DNA of 35,502 bases from Nitrosomonas sp. GTDB lineage: Bacteria > Pseudomonadota > Gammaproteobacteria > Burkholderiales > Nitrosomonadaceae. The DNA is taken from NCBI GenBank assembly GCA_020852475.1, contig JADZAR010000006.1, positions 1-35,502 on the forward strand. Reading direction: 5' to 3'. This document shows, one piece after another, positions 10,152 to 19,215 of the stretch. How positions within the stretch are numbered: position 1 is the first letter of the stretch; every line of letters begins with the position of its first letter. The position numbers and the translations under genes were made by a program. The notes under the pieces were generated by a model. The model ran no database searches. It had not been told where the DNA came from and saw only the letters and a list, made by a program, of their open reading frames with translations.

Positions 10152-12518
10152 ATGAAATTTTCTGAAAGTTGGTTGCGGACTTTTGTAAATCCGGATTATA
10201 CGAGCGATGAGCTTGCTCATGCATTGACTATGGCTGGTTTGGAAGTCGAAAATTTAGAGCCTGTTGCCGCTTCGTTTGAGCATGTCGTCGTGGCCGAAGT
10301 GTTGGGCGTCGAGAATCATCCGGAAGCGGATCGATTAAAGATTTGTCTTGTCGGCGTTGGAGAGCATGCGAAGGAACCACTACAGATTGTCTGTGGCGCT
10401 CCAAATGTAAAACCTGGCATTAAAGTGCCTTGTGCGCTGATTGGTGGAAAGTTGCCTGGTATTGAAATAAAGAAAGCGAAACTACGCGGTGTCTTGTCGT
10501 TTGGAATGTTATGTTCGGCACGGGAACTGGGGATCAGTGAAAATGCAGACGGATTGATGGTGCTGCCTGACGACGCGCCAACGGGTCAAAGTTTTCGTGA
10601 CTATTACGCATTAAATGATAAGGTTTTTACATTAAGCCTGACTCCGAATAGAGCCGATTGTTTGAGTGTTTACGGGGTTGCGCGGGAAATTTCCGCGATC
10701 ACCGACACACCGTTGGCATCATTAAAAATGAGTCATGTATCTGAAGAAATCCCAGATACGATCGAGGTGCATGTTAGAGCGCCCGATGCATGTCCCTTGT
10801 ATTATGGCCGTATTATCCGAGGTATCAATTTGAATGTTGATACACCTCTGTGGATGAAACAGCGATTGGAAAGAAGTGGTTTGCGCTCAATCAATGCTGT
10901 GGTCGATACGACTAATTATGTTCTGCTTGAAACGGGGCAGCCAATGCATGCATTTGATTTAGCCAGATTGGAGGGCGCGATCCAGGTGCGTTATGCGGAA
11001 GCAGGAGAAAAAATAACATTATTGAATGACAGCGCGATAGTACTCACGCCTGATATGTTATTGATTGTGGATGATCGTAAACCTTTGGCATTGGCCGGCA
11101 TTATGGGTGGGTTGGAAAGTGCTGTAGTATCGGAGACAGTCGATATTTTTCTGGAATGTGCATTTTTTATCCCGAATTGTATCTCGGGTAAATCATTTAC
11201 ACTTGGTTTTAGTTCAGATTCTGCTCACCGATTTGAACGTGGTGTCGACTTCGCGGCAACTCGCAGCGTGCTCGAATATGCGACTGAACTGATTCAATCG
11301 ATCTGCGGCGGCAAGGTTGGATCGGTAATTGAAGCGAAGTATCAATTACCCGAAAGGCGCCAGATCGCGGTTCGTTCTGATCGTGTCAGGCGTGTGTTGG
11401 GCATTTCGCTGACTGCCGAGCAAATCTTCGAATACTTTAAACGCCTGCAATTTGTGTTTTCGGAGAACGATGGGGTTTTTTATGTAACACCGCCAAGCTA
11501 TCGATTTGATCTTGTCATTGAAGAGGATTTCATCGAGGAACTGGCGCGTATTCATGGTTATGATGCCATTCTGGCACAGCAGCCAAGGGCGGAGCTCTCG
11601 ATGTTGGCGGTTCCAGAAAAAAAGCATACACCTGCAGTAATCAAGCAGATGCTTGTCATGCGTGATTATCAGGAGGTGATCAATTATGCTTTTGTTGATG
11701 AATTCTGGGAACGAGATTTGTTGCAGAACAACCGTCCGATTGTACTAAAAAATCCGATTGCTAGTCATATGAGTGTCATGCGCAGTAGTTTGATCGGGGG
11801 GCTGATCGCTAATTTGCAGTTTAATTTGAATCGCAAACAGGACCGGGTGCGTTTATTTGAAATGGGAGGTTGTTTTGAGTGCGATTCGAACGGAGATTAT
11901 CGTCAGTTTGACAAATTAGCAGGACTGGGGTGCGGTGACGTGTACCCTGAACAGTGGGGAGAGCCGGCGAGGGCGATTGATTTTTTTGATTTAAAGGCCG
12001 ATATTGAAGTGCTATTTCATGCGCGTGAACTGAATTTTCAACCAGGATCGCATCCTGCATTTCATCCGGGTAAATCAGCCAGAATTATTGTGGAGCAGAA
12101 TTTCGCCGGATGGCTAGGTGAATTGCATCCGCATTGGCAGAAAAAATTTGACTTGCCTCGATCTGTTGTCCTGTTTGAACTTTCGCTTGACTGCTTGTTG
12201 CCAAAGTCATTGGCGCATGCAAAAGAAATGTCTAAATATCCTCCTGTTAGGAGAGATATTGCAGTTACTGTCGATAATCATGTTGCAGTGCAGTCGCTCT
12301 TGGATGTGATGCAGGAAAGTAAGTCGGAGATAGTAACCGAGATCGTCTTATTTGACATGTATCGCGGAAATTCTGTCGGCGAGAAAAGAAAAAGTCTCGC
12401 GTTTAAAGTCCTGTTGCAGGATGTTGAGAAAACACTGACCGATGAAGAGATTGATAATGCAATATCCAGCCTGCTTCATGTGCTTGAGCTAAAATTTTGT
12501 GCGACATTAAGAGCCTGA
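10152..12518 (+). CDS. pheT: Phenylalanyl-tRNA synthetase beta subunit
   Basis: Beta subunit of PheRS, responsible for tRNA binding and for editing of mischarged Tyr. The 788 residues (E. coli 795) begin MKFSESWLRTFVNPDYTSDEL. They contain the EMAP-like tRNA-binding domain at about 40-150, the B3/B4 editing domain in the 210-380 region, a B5 domain, the inactive synthetase-like core and the C-terminal FDX-ACB domain (SKYPPVRRDIAVTVD). An AAAGG site precedes the ATG. Nothing appears to be missing. Probably cotranscribed with pheS. Confidence 0.97.
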   Translation: MKFSESWLRTFVNPDYTSDELAHALTMAGLEVENLEPVAASFEHVVVAEVLGVENHPEADRLKICLVGVGEHAKEPLQIVCGAPNVKPGIKVPCALIGGKLPGIEIKKAKLRGVLSFGMLCSARELGISENADGLMVLPDDAPTGQSFRDYYALNDKVFTLSLTPNRADCLSVYGVAREISAITDTPLASLKMSHVSEEIPDTIEVHVRAPDACPLYYGRIIRGINLNVDTPLWMKQRLERSGLRSINAVVDTTNYVLLETGQPMHAFDLARLEGAIQVRYAEAGEKITLLNDSAIVLTPDMLLIVDDRKPLALAGIMGGLESAVVSETVDIFLECAFFIPNCISGKSFTLGFSSDSAHRFERGVDFAATRSVLEYATELIQSICGGKVGSVIEAKYQLPERRQIAVRSDRVRRVLGISLTAEQIFEYFKRLQFVFSENDGVFYVTPPSYRFDLVIEEDFIEELARIHGYDAILAQQPRAELSMLAVPEKKHTPAVIKQMLVMRDYQEVINYAFVDEFWERDLLQNNRPIVLKNPIASHMSVMRSSLIGGLIANLQFNLNRKQDRVRLFEMGGCFECDSNGDYRQFDKLAGLGCGDVYPEQWGEPARAIDFFDLKADIEVLFHARELNFQPGSHPAFHPGKSARIIVEQNFAGWLGELHPHWQKKFDLPRSVVLFELSLDCLLPKSLAHAKEMSKYPPVRRDIAVTVDNHVAVQSLLDVMQESKSEIVTEIVLFDMYRGNSVGEKRKSLAFKVLLQDVEKTLTDEEIDNAISSLLHVLELKFCATLRA

Positions 12519-12596
12519 AAAATGACTCATACATCCATAAAATTATGAATATAAATGAAAAAATAATGATATAACGGCTAATGTTTTGTTGATTAT

Positions 12597-12605
12597 TGAT
12601 ATAAT
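12597..12605 (+). promoter_or_regulatory. Extended -10 promoter candidate upstream of ihfA
   Basis: TGA followed by a perfect TATAAT (12600-12605) makes an extended -10 element in the AT-rich 12519-12734 gap. No good -35 is needed or seen. It would give ihfA its own transcript with a leader of about 120 nt. Confidence 0.45.
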
Positions 12606-12734
12606 AAAAATCATATAGTGTTAATTAGCATGCTGAGATAGCAAGACATGGGAGCGAAAAATATCTCAACGCGTAAATCATAGTACAGCACTATTTTAAG
12701 AAGAATTTAATCTGATAACTATGCGGAGAAAAGA

Positions 12735-13046
12735 ATGGCTCTAACTAAAGCTGAATTAGCTGATTTGTTATTTGAAAATGTTGGATTGAACAAACGTGAA
12801 GCGAAGGACATGGTCGAGTCTTTCTATGAGGAAGTTCGTGTAGCATTGGAAAAAGGCGAAGTTGTCAAATTATCAGGTTTTGGCAATTTTCATTTACGAA
12901 CTAAACCGCAGCGCCCCGGCCGTAATCCTAAAACCGGGGAAGAAATACCGATTACCGCGCGACGCGTTGTGACGTTTCATGCCAGCCAGAAACTTAAAAC
13001 CATGGTTGAACAGAATTATCATGGAAAACAAGAAAGTAACTCATAG
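12735..13046 (+). CDS. ihfA: Integration host factor alpha subunit
   Basis: IHF is a nucleoid heterodimer that bends DNA sharply at specific sites. The 103-residue protein has the HU/IHF fold: helical N-terminus [20 protein letters not shown], the [12 protein letters not shown] segment, and the arm [14 protein letters not shown] with the proline that intercalates into DNA. GGAGAAAAGA precedes the ATG. Position after pheT is the conserved location of ihfA in proteobacteria. The 3' end overlaps the start of the MerR-family gene by 26 bp, so the two are coupled. Confidence 0.96.
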   Translation: MALTKAELADLLFENVGLNKREAKDMVESFYEEVRVALEKGEVVKLSGFGNFHLRTKPQRPGRNPKTGEEIPITARRVVTFHASQKLKTMVEQNYHGKQESNS

Positions 13047-13416
13047 ATTTCCACCGATTCCGGCGAAACGCTATTTCACAATTGGCGAGGTTGGTGTGTT
13101 ATGTGGCGTCAAACCTCATGTTTTGCGTTACTGGGAACAAGAGTTTACACAGCTGAGACCCGTTAAGCGCCGTGGAAACCGGCGCTATTATCAACATCAA
13201 GAAGTCCTGCTGATCCGTAGAATCAGAGAACTTCTATATGATCATGGATTCACCATCAATGGTGCCCGAAGCCGGTTGGAGCAGAACGATTCAGGCGTAA
13301 AATCCTCACAACTGACGATCTCCGGAGTACAACAGGAACAGGTGGAATCGCCGGTTGATCTGAGCTACTTACGCAACGAGCTCCAGAGCATAATAGCTTT
13401 TTTAGCAACCAAGTAA
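13021..13416 (+). CDS. MerR-family transcriptional regulator
   Basis: A 131-residue DNA-binding protein with a MerR winged-helix domain at about 15-85: [20 protein letters not shown], then WEQEF and [15 protein letters not shown]. The short C-terminal part is Gln-rich and ends in a likely dimer helix, with no Cys cluster for metal sensing. The ATG at 13021 lies inside the end of ihfA; an earlier in-frame start at 12979 would add non-family sequence. This MerR gene next to ihfA and a tRNA-Pro is a common betaproteobacterial arrangement; its targets are unknown. Confidence 0.9.
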   Translation: MENKKVTHRFPPIPAKRYFTIGEVGVLCGVKPHVLRYWEQEFTQLRPVKRRGNRRYYQHQEVLLIRRIRELLYDHGFTINGARSRLEQNDSGVKSSQLTISGVQQEQVESPVDLSYLRNELQSIIAFLATK

Positions 13417-13468
13417 GTTGTCGTGAGTATATGTTGGCTTATCTCATGTGTTTAATATTCTGCTTGTT

Positions 13469-13477
13469 TGCTATAAT
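13469..13477 (+). promoter_or_regulatory. Extended -10 promoter for tRNA-Pro
   Basis: TGC followed by TATAAT (13472-13477) forms an extended -10, placing the transcript start a few bases before the mature tRNA 5' end at 13488. Confidence 0.55.
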
Positions 13478-13487
13478 TCATTATAAA

Positions 13488-13564
<77 letters not shown>

Positions 13565-13582
13565 CGATTGGATACACATTCT

Positions 13583-13596
13583 GATAGCTTTCTATC
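13583..13596 (+). terminator. Weak hairpin after tRNA-Pro
   Basis: GATAG, loop CTTT, CTATC, with a short T-run only ten bases later. It may end the tRNA transcript. Nothing else recognisable lies in 13597-13806, and surE has no clear ribosome binding site. Confidence 0.25.
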
Positions 13597-13806
13597 GCTT
13601 CCCGATTTTAAAAGAATGATTCAAATCATTAATAGATTCTGCGCTCATTTATACTTATCGTACTTCATATTTGATATCAATATGTTTCACCGAAAGAAGG
13701 TAAGGTGAGGGTATTACAATAAAAGCGGACTGGATATGAAAGGTTTGATCAATCTTGCTTCATTTTTCTTGATTCGGTTTCCGATTTTATAGATAACAAT
13801 TCAATA

Positions 13807-14568
13807 ATGCGTATTTTAGTCAGTAATGATGATGGCTATTTTTCACCGGGATTGGCATGTCTGGCCGAAGCACTTTCCAGCGTGGCCGAAATCATAGTGG
13901 TAGCGCCGGAGCGTGACAGAAGTGGCTCCAGTAATTCCTTGACATTGGATCGGCCATTAAGTTTGCGTCGTTCGTCCAATGGATTTTATTATGTCAATGG
14001 AACGCCAACGGATTGTGTTCACCTTGCAGTTACCGGTATGCTGGATGTACTGCCTGACATGGTTATTTCAGGTATCAATGATGGTGCGAATATGGGGGAT
14101 GATACGATTTACTCCGGAACTGTCGCTGCCGCAACGGAAGGATTTTTACTGGGCGTGCCCTCGCTGGCGGTATCCTTGGCTGATGTCACCAAGGGGTGCT
14201 ATGCTACGGCGGCGCGAGTAGCGGTCGATATGGTTAGACGGTTTAAACAGAATGAGTTGAAAATTCCCATTTTGTTGAATATCAATGTTCCTGACATTGA
14301 GTACGATCAACTTGAGGGTATCAAGGTAACGCGATTAGGCCGGCGCCATAAAGCCGAACCTGTAATCAGATCCCTAACTCCGCGTGGAGATACTGTATAT
14401 TGGGTGGGTGCGGCCGGTGCTGCGCAGGATGCGGGTGAGGGGACGGATTTTGATGCTGTACGTTGTAATCATATTTCAGTTACACCGTTGCAAATTGATT
14501 TGACGCGATTTGACCAGATGGGGTTTGTGAGTGAGTGGCTGAGCAGGCAAGTATCACTCGATGAATAG
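13807..14568 (+). CDS. surE: 5'/3'-nucleotidase SurE
   Basis: A metal-dependent phosphatase acting on nucleoside monophosphates. The 253 residues open with [10 protein letters not shown]. Family metal ligands are present: D8, D9, S39 (ERDRSGSS) and N91 ([10 protein letters not shown]), followed by the [10 protein letters not shown] signature. The ATG at 13807 is fixed by the family N-terminus although no ribosome site is evident. pcm follows after 93 nt, then the nlpD-like gene, the common surE-pcm-nlpD order. rpoS, which often comes next, is not here. Confidence 0.96.
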   Translation: MRILVSNDDGYFSPGLACLAEALSSVAEIIVVAPERDRSGSSNSLTLDRPLSLRRSSNGFYYVNGTPTDCVHLAVTGMLDVLPDMVISGINDGANMGDDTIYSGTVAAATEGFLLGVPSLAVSLADVTKGCYATAARVAVDMVRRFKQNELKIPILLNINVPDIEYDQLEGIKVTRLGRRHKAEPVIRSLTPRGDTVYWVGAAGAAQDAGEGTDFDAVRCNHISVTPLQIDLTRFDQMGFVSEWLSRQVSLDE

Positions 14569-14661
14569 GTCATTATGGGCGCGATTAGTGCTAAGCGATA
14601 GAATAAAGCATTGTGTATTCATTGATTTAGTAGCGCCCTGTAACTCGATGGATAGCGGTCG

Positions 14662-15324
14662 GTGAATATGCATCTTTCGGGTATAGGAATGACATCGCAT
14701 CGAACGCGTATGCGTATGATTGAGCGCCTTCGCGCTCAAGGTATTACTGACGAAGTTGTATTATCGGTTATGGGTGCAATTCCGCGCCATCTTTTTGTCG
14801 AAGAGGCGTTAGCCAGTCGTGCGTATGAGGATGTAGCTCTGCCGATTAATTACGGGCAGACGATTTCCAGTCCATGGATGGTGGCGCGTATGAGTGAGTT
14901 GTTGCGAGCCAATTCAGCGCTCAATAAAGTATTGGAAATTGGTACTGGCTGTGGTTATCAGACTGCTGTGCTGGCAAGATTGGCGAAATTGGTTTACTCG
15001 ATTGAGCGTATAGGGCCATTATTAACAAAAACACGTATTCGTTTACACAAACTTCAGGTCAGAAATATTCATTTGAAGCATGCTGACGGACTGCTTGGGT
15101 TGCCTGATGCCGCTCCGTTTGATGGTATTATCATGACTGCTGTCACAACACATATACCTGATACGTTGTTGGAACAGTTGGCTGTTGGTGGAAAAATTGT
15201 TTTTCCCCGGGGTAGTCAAAAGCAAAATTTATGTATTATTGAAAGAAGCTCGCAAGGCTACGCAGAAAAAATACTGGAAGAGGTAAATTTTGTTCCCATT
15301 ATATCCGGCGTTGTTAAAAAATAG
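14662..15324 (+). CDS. pcm: Protein-L-isoaspartate O-methyltransferase
   Basis: Methylates isoaspartyl residues with S-adenosylmethionine to start repair of damaged proteins. The frame gives up to 220 residues from a GTG at 14662; ATG codons at 14668 and 14689 are alternatives, and the last (MTSHRTRMRMIERL) is closest to the usual family start. Signatures are GQTISSPWMVARM and the SAM motif VLEIGTGCGYQTAVLA. The 3' end runs to 15324 with the nlpD-like ATG only 19 nt further. Identity is secure; the start is not. Confidence 0.94.
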   Translation: MNMHLSGIGMTSHRTRMRMIERLRAQGITDEVVLSVMGAIPRHLFVEEALASRAYEDVALPINYGQTISSPWMVARMSELLRANSALNKVLEIGTGCGYQTAVLARLAKLVYSIERIGPLLTKTRIRLHKLQVRNIHLKHADGLLGLPDAAPFDGIIMTAVTTHIPDTLLEQLAVGGKIVFPRGSQKQNLCIIERSSQGYAEKILEEVNFVPIISGVVKK

Positions 15325-15343
15325 TGATGCTGAGGAAATTGCA

Positions 15344-16381
15344 ATGGATAATAATCAAAAATTATTGAAAACCGGTATCCGAATGATGTCGGTCACTATA
15401 GTGTGGGTATTATTTTTTTCATGGTTACTTATTGGGTGTGAGACGACAAAAGGACCAGCGCCCGTTGCTGAGCGTGCTGCTGTTCCGACTACTGCCCCAG
15501 AAAGAACGATGAATGTCCCGCCTTCTGATCAAGCTGATTCATTTTATATTGTGCAAAGGGGAGATACGCTTTATGGTATTGCGCTCAAGCATGGGATTAG
15601 TCAGAAGGATCTGGCAGAGTGGAATAATATAACCGACCCGCACTCCATTAGACCAGGGCAACGCATTAATTTGTCGCTGACTTCCGGAAACGCGGGGCCC
15701 GCGCTATTCGCAGTACCACATCAATCCACGATGCCGATCGTTGATTCGTCCTTGGACTTGACTGAGAATGCGACTGATTCGACTCAATATCCAACATTAG
15801 AAGGGACTGCATCGCAGTCAGTTAAGACATCACCAAAAGCTCTTAAGCTGCCTTACTCGGAGCAGAATGTGGCGCTTTTGCAGCATTCTGCCAATCCTTC
15901 CTTGAGCGTAGCTGATAGAGGCCAGATTGTTTCTTCTGGGGCGGGCACGCGAATCGAGAATGCGCCCAATCCGCCTGTGGAAAGTACCAGTCTGGCTATG
16001 CATGCTCCGGTGGCGTCAAATTGGATCTGGCCGACAAGTGGTCAACTACTTTCTTCTTTCTCGACTAATTCCAAAGGGCTGAAGATCTCTGGACAAATGG
16101 GGCAAGCCATTGTGGCTACCGCTGCAGGGGAGGTGGTTTACAGCGGCGATGGATTGCGTGGATATGGCAATCTTATCATTATCAAGCACAATGACACCCT
16201 TTTAAGCGCATACGCGCATAACAGCAAATTGCTTGTAAAAGAAGGGGAAACCGTTGCACAGGGACAACAAATTGCAGAAATGGGAAGCACTGATACTGAT
16301 TCTCCACAGCTGCACTTTGAAATCAGGCGACATGGGAAGCCGGTTGATCCCATGGAGTTTTTACCCGTAAATCCAGGATAA
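15344..16381 (+). CDS. nlpD: NlpD-like lipoprotein, LysM plus degenerate M23 domain
   Basis: NlpD-type proteins activate cell-wall amidases for daughter-cell separation. The 345-residue protein has a long n-region, a hydrophobic helix and the lipobox LLIGC (C32). A LysM domain follows (about residues 66-112, YIVQRGDTLYGIALKHGIS), then a low-complexity linker, and a C-terminal M23/LytM domain. The zinc-ligand His and Asp of active M23 enzymes are absent: the site reads GLKISGQMGQ, and only QLHFEI keeps one histidine. This fits the non-catalytic activator class. The ATG at 15344 behind GAGGAAATT gives a proper signal peptide; the frame extends upstream into pcm but that part is not signal-like. 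Confidence 0.92.
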   Translation: MDNNQKLLKTGIRMMSVTIVWVLFFSWLLIGCETTKGPAPVAERAAVPTTAPERTMNVPPSDQADSFYIVQRGDTLYGIALKHGISQKDLAEWNNITDPHSIRPGQRINLSLTSGNAGPALFAVPHQSTMPIVDSSLDLTENATDSTQYPTLEGTASQSVKTSPKALKLPYSEQNVALLQHSANPSLSVADRGQIVSSGAGTRIENAPNPPVESTSLAMHAPVASNWIWPTSGQLLSSFSTNSKGLKISGQMGQAIVATAAGEVVYSGDGLRGYGNLIIIKHNDTLLSAYAHNSKLLVKEGETVAQGQQIAEMGSTDTDSPQLHFEIRRHGKPVDPMEFLPVNPG

Positions 16382-16400
16382 TTTGAGGTAATTTCGCTGA

Positions 16401-16859
16401 TTGCAATACAGGTTAAAGCCGCACAGGCAAGTTTCTGCAATTGTTCACCTTAAATCTTCCAAGCAACTGACGTGCATGCTCACTATGGCGCATTGCGCTG
16501 TTATACCTTTGGTGTGGCTGTTGACAGCAGCACTCAGCTTCAAGTTTGCGATCATACTTATGGTAATGAGCAGCTTGTATTATTATTTACGACAGGATGC
16601 GCTGCTTAATTTTCCGTATTCAGTAGTCTCGTTTACATTAACTGATGGAAAAAGCTGTGTACTGAAAATGCGCAATGGCAGCGAGAAGGAATGTGATGTC
16701 TTGGGAATCTCTTACGTTTCTGCTTATCTGACTGTGCTGATTTTGCAACCCGCTTGCTCTTGGAATTTTCGAAGTGTGATTATTCTTCCAGATAGTATTG
16801 ATGCCGAGGAATTCCGGCGGTTAAGAGTATTGCTTCGCTGGAAATGGAAACATATCTGA
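16401..16859 (+). CDS. YgfX-like membrane protein
   Basis: The 152-residue product has a short basic N-terminus with RLKPHRQVS, two close membrane helices (about 28-62), then a soluble domain with LKMRNGSEKECDV and a C-terminus ILPDSIDAEEFRRLRVLLRW. That layout and the C-terminal motif match the YgfX (DUF1434) family; E. coli YgfX (CptA) has been described as a toxin acting on cell-division proteins, paired with SdhE. No SdhE-like gene is visible here. The start is a TTG at 16401 behind GAGG, chosen because the residues it adds look like the family N-terminus; an ATG at 16476 would cut into the first helix. It follows nlpD by 19 nt. Confidence 0.7.
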   Translation: MQYRLKPHRQVSAIVHLKSSKQLTCMLTMAHCAVIPLVWLLTAALSFKFAIILMVMSSLYYYLRQDALLNFPYSVVSFTLTDGKSCVLKMRNGSEKECDVLGISYVSAYLTVLILQPACSWNFRSVIILPDSIDAEEFRRLRVLLRWKWKHI

Positions 16860-16876
16860 TTTTACGAATAAAAATA

Positions 16877-16913
16877 GCGCATGAAAAAGATGTTGGTCAG
16901 ATTTTTCATGCGC
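16877..16913. terminator. Bidirectional terminator between convergent genes
   Basis: GCGCATGAAAAA (16877-16888) pairs perfectly with TTTTTCATGCGC (16902-16913) around a 13-nt loop. The short T-run on either strand is inside the stem, as in symmetrical bidirectional terminators. It lies between the YgfX-like gene (+) and the gene ending at 16948 (-). Confidence 0.65.
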
Positions 16914-16947
16914 CACTTTTGCGTTTTGAGTGGTTGTTAAAATTATT

Positions 16948-17307
16948 TCAGCGCATTTGCCATTCTTTGTAGGTTGTCTCGCGGTCGAAATTGTCCCAGA
17001 CATAGCTGGGTTGAACAATGGGTGTCGTTGGTACTGGAAATGTTGCGATATCCAGTGCGCCTGAAAGACTGCGGCCAACACTATGAAACAGGCCGGTGAA
17101 AAGCCCTGCGGTCATTCCATATGTTGCACCATGTCTACGGCCGGTTATTATCATGGTTTTCGGAATTTCTACAAAACCCGTGACTGCATTAGCTATACCG
17201 GTACCCAATTTTTCACCAACTTTTGTTGAGTAATTGTGCGCCATGGCGCTGGCGGAGAGAAGTGTCAATGTTGTAAATAGCAGAAAAACACGAATCAATT
17301 TATACAT
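16948..17307 (-). CDS. Exosortase-associated-type protein (TIGR04073-like)
   Basis: A 119-residue exported protein with a signal peptide cleaved near ASAMA (about residue 23). The mature part has KLGTGIANAVTGFVEIPKTM, followed by a glycine-rich segment (GRRHGATYGMTAGLFTGLF) and FDIATFP-like residues near the end. This pattern resembles the small proteins grouped as exosortase system-associated TIGR04073, found in bacteria with PEP-CTERM/exopolysaccharide systems; their function is unknown. The ATG at 17307 is fixed by the signal peptide. Downstream it converges on the YgfX-like gene with a shared terminator. Confidence 0.6.
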   Translation of the reverse strand: MYKLIRVFLLFTTLTLLSASAMAHNYSTKVGEKLGTGIANAVTGFVEIPKTMIITGRRHGATYGMTAGLFTGLFHSVGRSLSGALDIATFPVPTTPIVQPSYVWDNFDRETTYKEWQMR

Positions 17308-17375
17308 GAAAAAGGCCTTTTTTAAGATGTCGATGAGTCAAAAATATATAAGCTGTTCTGATTGCTGTTATTTAA

Positions 17376-17882
17376 TCAATCAGATTTTTGTTTCAAGAAC
17401 CGCATAATTCTTTCAACTTCAGAACCTATCTGGTGATACGGATAGTTTTGCTTTTCCAGTTCTGTTCTAATTAGAAAAGACATTTCCAGAACGAGCAATT
17501 CCATTGTATTTTTATCACCTTTCGATATCGCCTCCTGATATTCTTTCTGGAAGCGGTTAATTGCGTCCATCATTTTTGTATTGTTTTCATCAGTCTGCAA
17601 AATAGAGCTGAGTTCATATTTCAGATTGCTGGACAAATTGACTGGTGTTTCATTCGTAATGATCTGGGTATCAAGGGGAAAGAGTTTGTTTAAATGGATT
17701 GAACTCATGATTAGAACAACGCCGGAAAGTATTGTGGTGAGAATGAATCGCCAGATGCCGTATGTTCTTCCGAAAAAATGAATCGTTTTTGTTTTCTTGA
17801 AATTGAGACGAATGAGTGCAGATAATCCAATAAAAAATATAATAGCCCCTACGGCCATTATGAAAGGTACAATCGGATTCAC
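17376..17882 (-). CDS. Two-helix membrane protein of unknown function
   Basis: Not recognised. The 168-residue protein has two hydrophobic helices (about 4-26 and 43-62) with a basic loop KKTKTIHFFGRTYG between them, then a C-terminal soluble half that is mostly helical and charged (about 80-168, NRFQKEYQEAISKGDKNTME). The start is a GTG at 17882 preceded by GGAGTAAAAA at a suitable distance. It may share a transcript with the gene ending at 16948, 68 nt downstream. Confidence 0.65.
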   Translation of the reverse strand: MNPIVPFIMAVGAIIFFIGLSALIRLNFKKTKTIHFFGRTYGIWRFILTTILSGVVLIMSSIHLNKLFPLDTQIITNETPVNLSSNLKYELSSILQTDENNTKMMDAINRFQKEYQEAISKGDKNTMELLVLEMSFLIRTELEKQNYPYHQIGSEVERIMRFLKQKSD

Positions 17883-18061
17883 AGTTTTTTACTCCCTGAA
17901 TATCTTATTTATCATTTAGTTGTGCTGTGTTGGAAACAGAAAGGCGCACTGTTTGCTCAATACAGTAATTGTCATCAAATAATATGCGCATATCAGCGAG
18001 CTATTTTAGCTTAAAACCCGTAATTAGAAATATGGATTATTTTTGTTTAATGAATTGAGAT

Positions 18062-18103
18062 GGCCGTTCACAGAACGTGATTAGAAAAAGTGAATAAACG
18101 GCC
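18062..18103. repeat. Inverted repeat after the lipoprotein gene
   Basis: GGCCGTT (18062-18068) pairs with AACGGCC (18097-18103), with an inner CAC/GTG offset by a small bulge. It sits 10 nt beyond the stop at 18114, so it may be the 3' hairpin of that - strand transcript, although no T-run follows. The rest of 17883-18061 is AT-rich with no gene. Confidence 0.4.
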
Positions 18104-18113
18104 TTCAAATTAA

Positions 18114-18659
18114 CTACTGCGGCGGTGGGGGTGGCGGGTTGCCGGGCGGTGGTGGCGGTGGCGTAAATCCAGGAGGAGGGGGTAAAATTTTTACAGGCTG
18201 GGGTGAAACTGAAGATTGTTCATTGGAGAATCTCCCTGTTACGGGAACCCGGTGCCCTTTGGCATACATGCATTGAATATAATTGATGTCATACCGATAT
18301 TGAGCTTCATAACCCGAAGTTCTCGATGTGCCAGATCCGGCCAGACCTCCGGCGAGCAAGCCGGTTCCGGCACCAATTGCAGCGCCTTCTCCACCGCCAA
18401 GTGCGGCGCCTGCCGCAGCGCCTAAGGCGGCACCTACTGCGGCGCTTTCAACACCACTGGAGACAGAAGCATCTCTTGGCGTGATTCCTCCAATTTGGGT
18501 ATACGCATAACGCCTGCATTCGTAATTATCGTAACGGAATTGTTCAAAATTTTTATTGGCGCCGGGTAATACCATAATGCTCGGACTGTTGGGCAGGCTG
18601 ACACAGGCAGCAAGGAATGTAGCAGCAACCGGATAAAGTAATTTGCGGATAGTAAACAT
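18114..18659 (-). CDS. Glycine-zipper lipoprotein, copy B
   Basis: A 181-residue outer-envelope lipoprotein: signal peptide with lipobox LAAC (C19), a conserved domain with NFEQFRYDNYECRRYA, then a glycine-zipper hairpin at about residues 72-108 (AAVGAALGAAAGAALGGG and similar), then YIQCMYAKGHRVPV. It ends in a proline-rich tail (PPPPPP blocks). Glycine zippers form membrane-embedded helical pairs. It is a clear paralogue of the protein at 19216-19722. AAGAGG precedes the ATG. The upstream gene ends 16 nt before, so the two form an operon. Confidence 0.85.
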   Translation of the reverse strand: MFTIRKLLYPVAATFLAACVSLPNSPSIMVLPGANKNFEQFRYDNYECRRYAYTQIGGITPRDASVSSGVESAAVGAALGAAAGAALGGGEGAAIGAGTGLLAGGLAGSGTSRTSGYEAQYRYDINYIQCMYAKGHRVPVTGRFSNEQSSVSPQPVKILPPPPGFTPPPPPPGNPPPPPPQ

Positions 18660-18675
18660 ATTTCATACCTCTTGA

Positions 18676-19089
18676 TCATTGTTGAGTCGGCGGTGCGGGA
18701 TCTACCCGCTGCCAGCCACCGGGGCACTGTTTAACATAGGGGTAATAGCCTTCGGGGTTGGTGCAGTAGTACCAGTAATGCGTTTGTGATTGAGTCGCTG
18801 GAGGCGACTCTTGCTGCTGAATATAAACCGGCGGTGTCGGAGATACTATAACTGGCGGTGCTGCAGGAACGACAATAGGAGGCGCACCATAAAAAGGTGG
18901 ATAAAGAAAGGGATCATAATACCCATAACCACCATAACCACCATAACCACCATAACCACCATAGAAACCTGGATAACCTAAGTTTATTCCAAAACTGAAG
19001 TGATCAAAATGCCCGCCATGTGCTGTTGCAAAATGACTGGTAATAAGCGTCATTAGTGTAAAGATGGATAAAAGGGAAAATTTTTTCAT
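18676..19089 (-). CDS. Gly/Tyr-rich exported protein, copy B
   Basis: A 137-residue secreted protein of unknown function. It has a signal peptide ending at about SHFATA (residue 23), a short His-rich stretch, then GGYGGYGGYGGYG from an in-frame 9-bp repeat, a proline-rich middle, and a C-terminal motif of the form YWYYCxNPEGYYPY then KQCPxGW. The two cysteines probably pair. The same motif ends the product of 19746-20315. The pattern suggests a surface or cell-envelope protein. It starts the two-gene unit with 18114-18659. Confidence 0.82.
   Translation of the reverse strand: MKKFSLLSIFTLMTLITSHFATAHGGHFDHFSFGINLGYPGFYGGYGGYGGYGGYGYYDPFLYPPFYGAPPIVVPAAPPVIVSPTPPVYIQQQESPPATQSQTHYWYYCTNPEGYYPYVKQCPGGWQRVDPAPPTQQ
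18925..18960. repeat. Four tandem 9-bp repeats
   Basis: The unit ATAACCACC is repeated four times without interruption, encoding Gly-Gly-Tyr on the - strand. Copy number could vary without breaking the frame. Confidence 0.85.
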
Positions 19090-19215
19090 AAAAGCATTCC
19101 TGCTTAAGCTGAGGTTAGGCTGTTATTAATGATAGCTGTTGATAGTACGTTCTGATCAAATCATCCTTAAATCGAAATAGTGAGTAAATGGGAGATCACT
19201 GAGTCTGGTTTGCGT

